A DNA stretch of 64,000 bases from Lutjanus erythropterus (taxonomy: Eukaryota > Chordata > Actinopteri > Lutjaniformes > Lutjanidae). The position numbers and the translations under genes were made by a program. Below are positions 61,283 through 64,000 of the stretch, piece by piece. The notes beneath the pieces were generated by a model. That model made no database searches. It was not told the DNA's origin and saw nothing but the letters and a program-made list of their open reading frames with translations. Each line of letters opens with the position of its first letter. Position 1 is the stretch's first letter. The DNA lies in assembly GCA_020091685.1 (NCBI GenBank), contig CM034595.1:40720232-40784231 (forward strand). Direction: 5' to 3'.

Positions 61283-62780
61283 TTTAGTTTAAAGGGACAG
61301 TTCACCCCAAAACCAAGGGATGCACTTACACTCTTGGATGTCATCTCGTTCCCAGCCTTGACAGTATGTCTAACCTTAAAGGGACACTTCACCCTAAAAT
61401 CGAAAATCTATATTCTTTTTCCTGTAGCGCCATTCATCTCCATAGATTTGATGCGAGCTGCAGAGTTTTTGAGATGTCTGCCTTCCAGTATAATGGAGCT
61501 AGATGGCGCTCAGCTTGTGGTGCTCAAAGCACCAAAAAAAAAAAGCAACGGTGTCTTTTCCAGAAATCATAACCCAGTTACTAAACATAATTCAAAGACG
61601 TTGTTGTGAGTATTTTTGTGTAGATTCTAATGCAGGTCAAGTTTTTCAAATGTGTTGTTTGGCGTTTTGTCACCAAAAGCCGAGTGCCGTCTAGTTCCAT
61701 TACAATCTCAGAAAGGCAGACATCTTTATGGCCAATATCTCAACAAGTCAGTAACTCACATTGGCACTACAGGCCAGAGGAAAAACATATATTTGTGATA
61801 AAATAAAAAAAAATGATATCAGACTGATTTGTCAGCTCATTACACTCCATTTCCATCTTCATTGACAATCCAGTGGACGTAGTCGAAGGCCTGGCCTGAG
61901 GTAATTAAAGAGACAACTCACCCCCCAAAACAAAAATATGTATTTTTCCTCCTACCTGCAGTGCTATTTATCTATCTAGATTGTTTTAGTGTGAGTTTTG
62001 AGTTTTGGAGATATCAGCTGCAGAGATTCCTGCCTTCTCTTGAATATAATAGGACTAGATGGTACTCGGCTTGTGGTGCTCATGGCAACAAAAAACGCAT
62101 TTGAAAAATTCAACAGCAATGTCCCTTTCCCAGAGGTGGCAGAAGTACACATATTCTTTAGTCAAGAAGAGGTACAGATACTTGTGTTTAAAAAAAAAAA
62201 AACTCTGGTAAAGTACAAGTACTGATTCAACTTTTGTACTCAAGTAAAAATGAAAAAGTACAGGCGCTGAAAAGCACTCAGAGTGTAACAGTAAAAAGTA
62301 GCTCTCTGAAGGACATTTCAACCTGCTGTTTCAATAGGAGTTATTTTCTTTCTGCCAAACTACACCCACCAACCACATCACCGACATCACGTCATCAGCC
62401 TCTCGTCCACGAGACCGTTCACAACCAAGGTCTGTGGTTTATACTGAGAACTCAGGTCATGAAAGACGACACTGCTGGAAAGAGACGTTACTGTTGAGCT
62501 TTTAAAATGTAGTTCCGTGATTATTATCCATTATTATCTCTATAGACAATATTACCAAAGCTTGGATAAATAGTCCTACGGATGAGAGGGAAAATATGGA
62601 TTTGTGATTTTGGGGTGAACTGTCCCTTTAAGGGTTTAAGGGGTAAGGTGAGACGCGCCATCGTGCTCGGAGTTACTGAAGGGGTTAGGGAATGCATTAC
62701 ATTGCATCCATTTTCGCAGACACTTCAGTGCATTAAACCTGAGTAGGAAGACATCAAAGAGTCTAAGTGCATCCCTCCCA
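61283..62780. mobile_element. Nested cluster of short elements with 'AAAGGGACAGTTCACCCC' ends
   Basis: Element ends AAAGGGACAGTTCACCCC (61291-61308) and AAAGGGACACTTCACCCT (61379-61396) point inward. A matching reversed end, GGGGTGAACTGTCCCTTT, lies at 62613-62630. Between them, the phrase 'CTTGTGGTGCTCA' occurs at 61514 and 62072 in copies of one family, and a degraded reverse copy lies near 61668-61735. A different repeat (62134-62330) interrupts the second copy exactly after its 'TTTCCCAG' phrase. This is a stack of non-autonomous DNA elements inserted into one another. Confidence 0.65.
62134..62330. repeat. 'AAGTACAAGTACT' repeat inserted in an older element
   Basis: GGTGGCAGAAGTACACATAT, GTAAAGTACAAGTACTG and TTGTACTCAAGTAAAAATGA are phrases of a dispersed fish repeat rich in AAGTAC/AAGTAAAA. 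It begins where the surrounding element breaks off. Confidence 0.5.
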
Positions 62781-64000
62781 AACAAACAAGCAAGAGCACA
62801 CAGGCTCAATAAATTCTACCCTCATGATTATAATTTTTAGTTTTTGTTGAAACCGTTTCTGACATTTCAGTCTACCCTTATTGATGCAAATGTCACAGAC
62901 AAAATATTACGCCTCTCAGTGAAACTCTCTGAAACATTTTCCACATACAGTATATTGATCATCATAACTTTAATGAATATAGGATTTATTTCTGGTCTGT
63001 TATATCAGACTGCAGTAGATTTAGCCAGGTGTGCATTTATCTCCATAAACAGATCTATGCGTGTGATTGCAGAATCTGTTGGCGAGGGACAAGATTTTGG
63101 TTTCAGAAGTGTTTTGGTTTCTGTTTGTAGTCTAAGTAGTGTTGACCGATCACGATTGAGCGGGCTTTGTTCGTAACAGTGTGGACGGCAAAAGAAAAGG
63201 AACGATAGTCTGGCTTTTTATTAGTTTTTCATCAGGTTTGTAAGATATCTGTTTATAGAGGCTCGCATTTGTAACTGGACTGTAAAGAATGAGCGGTGCA
63301 CAGAACAGGACGTCCTGGTGTGGGTATCTGTTATCTGCTGGCTACACTGGAAGACCCAAAATACTGGCATTGGCCTTCACCTCCAGAAGCTAAACTGTCA
63401 TCAGACAATAGCTGCAGTGTTATGAAACATGGTGTGCTTAGTCTGGTAACTGAATGTATTGAACTGGGACAAATCACGTCCTACCAAAATCAACACTCTA
63501 ATTCTTTTTTTTTTTTTCAATTTATATGTATTTCCATCAACTCCCTCATGATTTAATCAGGCATAAAAAGGTTCAGCTACACCCTAAGGGCTCCTGTCTC
63601 AATTCCTGGTTTAAAAAAGACGGGAACATTGCTCATGCACTGGTAAGCTTTCTAATTTTTGACAAATTCATTAAATAATATTGCTATCAGATGTGTCTCA
63701 ACCATAACATGTGAGCTCTGTAGCCCTTCTAAATCAAATAATTATGGTGTAAAAATGTGTATTTTGATTAGCATTGAGAGGACAACTTCAAAAAATAAAA
63801 TGGTTACTGACTAGGACTGTGCTGTGAAATGAAAAACGTGTGAAATTAATTTGTCAACTCCAAGACGTCAACTCCATGACATCTACATTTAATTAAAAAA
63901 TTAATCACCAGGAGGTTGGTTCTTGCCAAGACTCTGATCTTACAAAATATTTTTTCTCAGTATAATTTAAGAGTAAAAATAAAAAAACCCTCAAAGTACA
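62781..64000. other. Probable intron of the second gene, nothing recognised
   Basis: The 110-residue plus-strand frame at 62844-63176 and the 86-residue frame at 63296-63556 have no recognisable domain. AT-rich to the window end. Confidence 0.4.

Overview
This is vertebrate nuclear DNA, most likely from a percomorph teleost. It is AT-rich, has long stretches without genes, and carries many interspersed repeats whose consensus I recognise from spiny-rayed fish (the family of solo repeats with 'CAGTTCACCCC' ends, the 'GGCATTTGGCTGACACT' repeat, the 'CATGGCAATCCATCCAAT' repeat and others). These family assignments are from memory and were not searched. No bacterial, viral or CRISPR features are visible.

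Only two genes can be supported, both on the + strand. The first is a complete LINGO-family gene, best matched to LINGO4. Its coding sequence is one uninterrupted exon (47387-49192, 601 aa: signal peptide, LRRNT, leucine-rich repeats, LRRCT, Ig domain, one membrane segment, short tail). It is preceded by a non-coding exon (about 46912-47027). Two candidate first exons lie further upstream: a GC-rich one ending at 23891 with a strong splice donor, and a TATA-box-linked one ending at 43647. The 3' UTR probably ends just after a polyadenylation signal at 50566-50571. If the 23.5 kb exon belongs to this gene, it spans about 27 kb, and much of the region 23.9-46.9 kb is its first intron.

The second gene begins at about 59.45 kb in a GC-rich promoter. 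Its first coding exon (59683-59761) encodes a signal peptide and the first residues of a secreted or membrane protein. It ends at a splice donor and the rest lies beyond the window. The residues after the signal peptide resemble the start of class 3 semaphorins, but that is only a suggestion.

Layout: 1-23.4 kb, gene-poor DNA with microsatellites and dispersed repeats, plus a THAP-domain fragment at 22.6 kb. 23.45-23.9 kb, CpG-rich candidate first exon, followed by a degenerate tandem array of about 300-bp units (24.5-25.7 kb). 25.7-42.5 kb, gene-poor with an inverted-pair element, polypyrimidine tracts, a hAT-like element (39.23-40.13 kb) and a BED-finger fragment (41.2 kb). 42.7-43.65 kb, candidate alternative promoter and exon. 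46.9-50.6 kb, lingo4 exons. 50.6-59.4 kb, repeats including a TA-flanked terminal-inverted-repeat element (58.02-59.14 kb). 59.4-64 kb, the second gene's promoter, first exon and start of its first intron, with a nested cluster of short elements at 61.28-62.78 kb.

I see no clearly undescribed biological system. The most useful leads are the alternative lingo4 start that would lengthen the protein, the intronic tandem array, and several well-delimited transposons.
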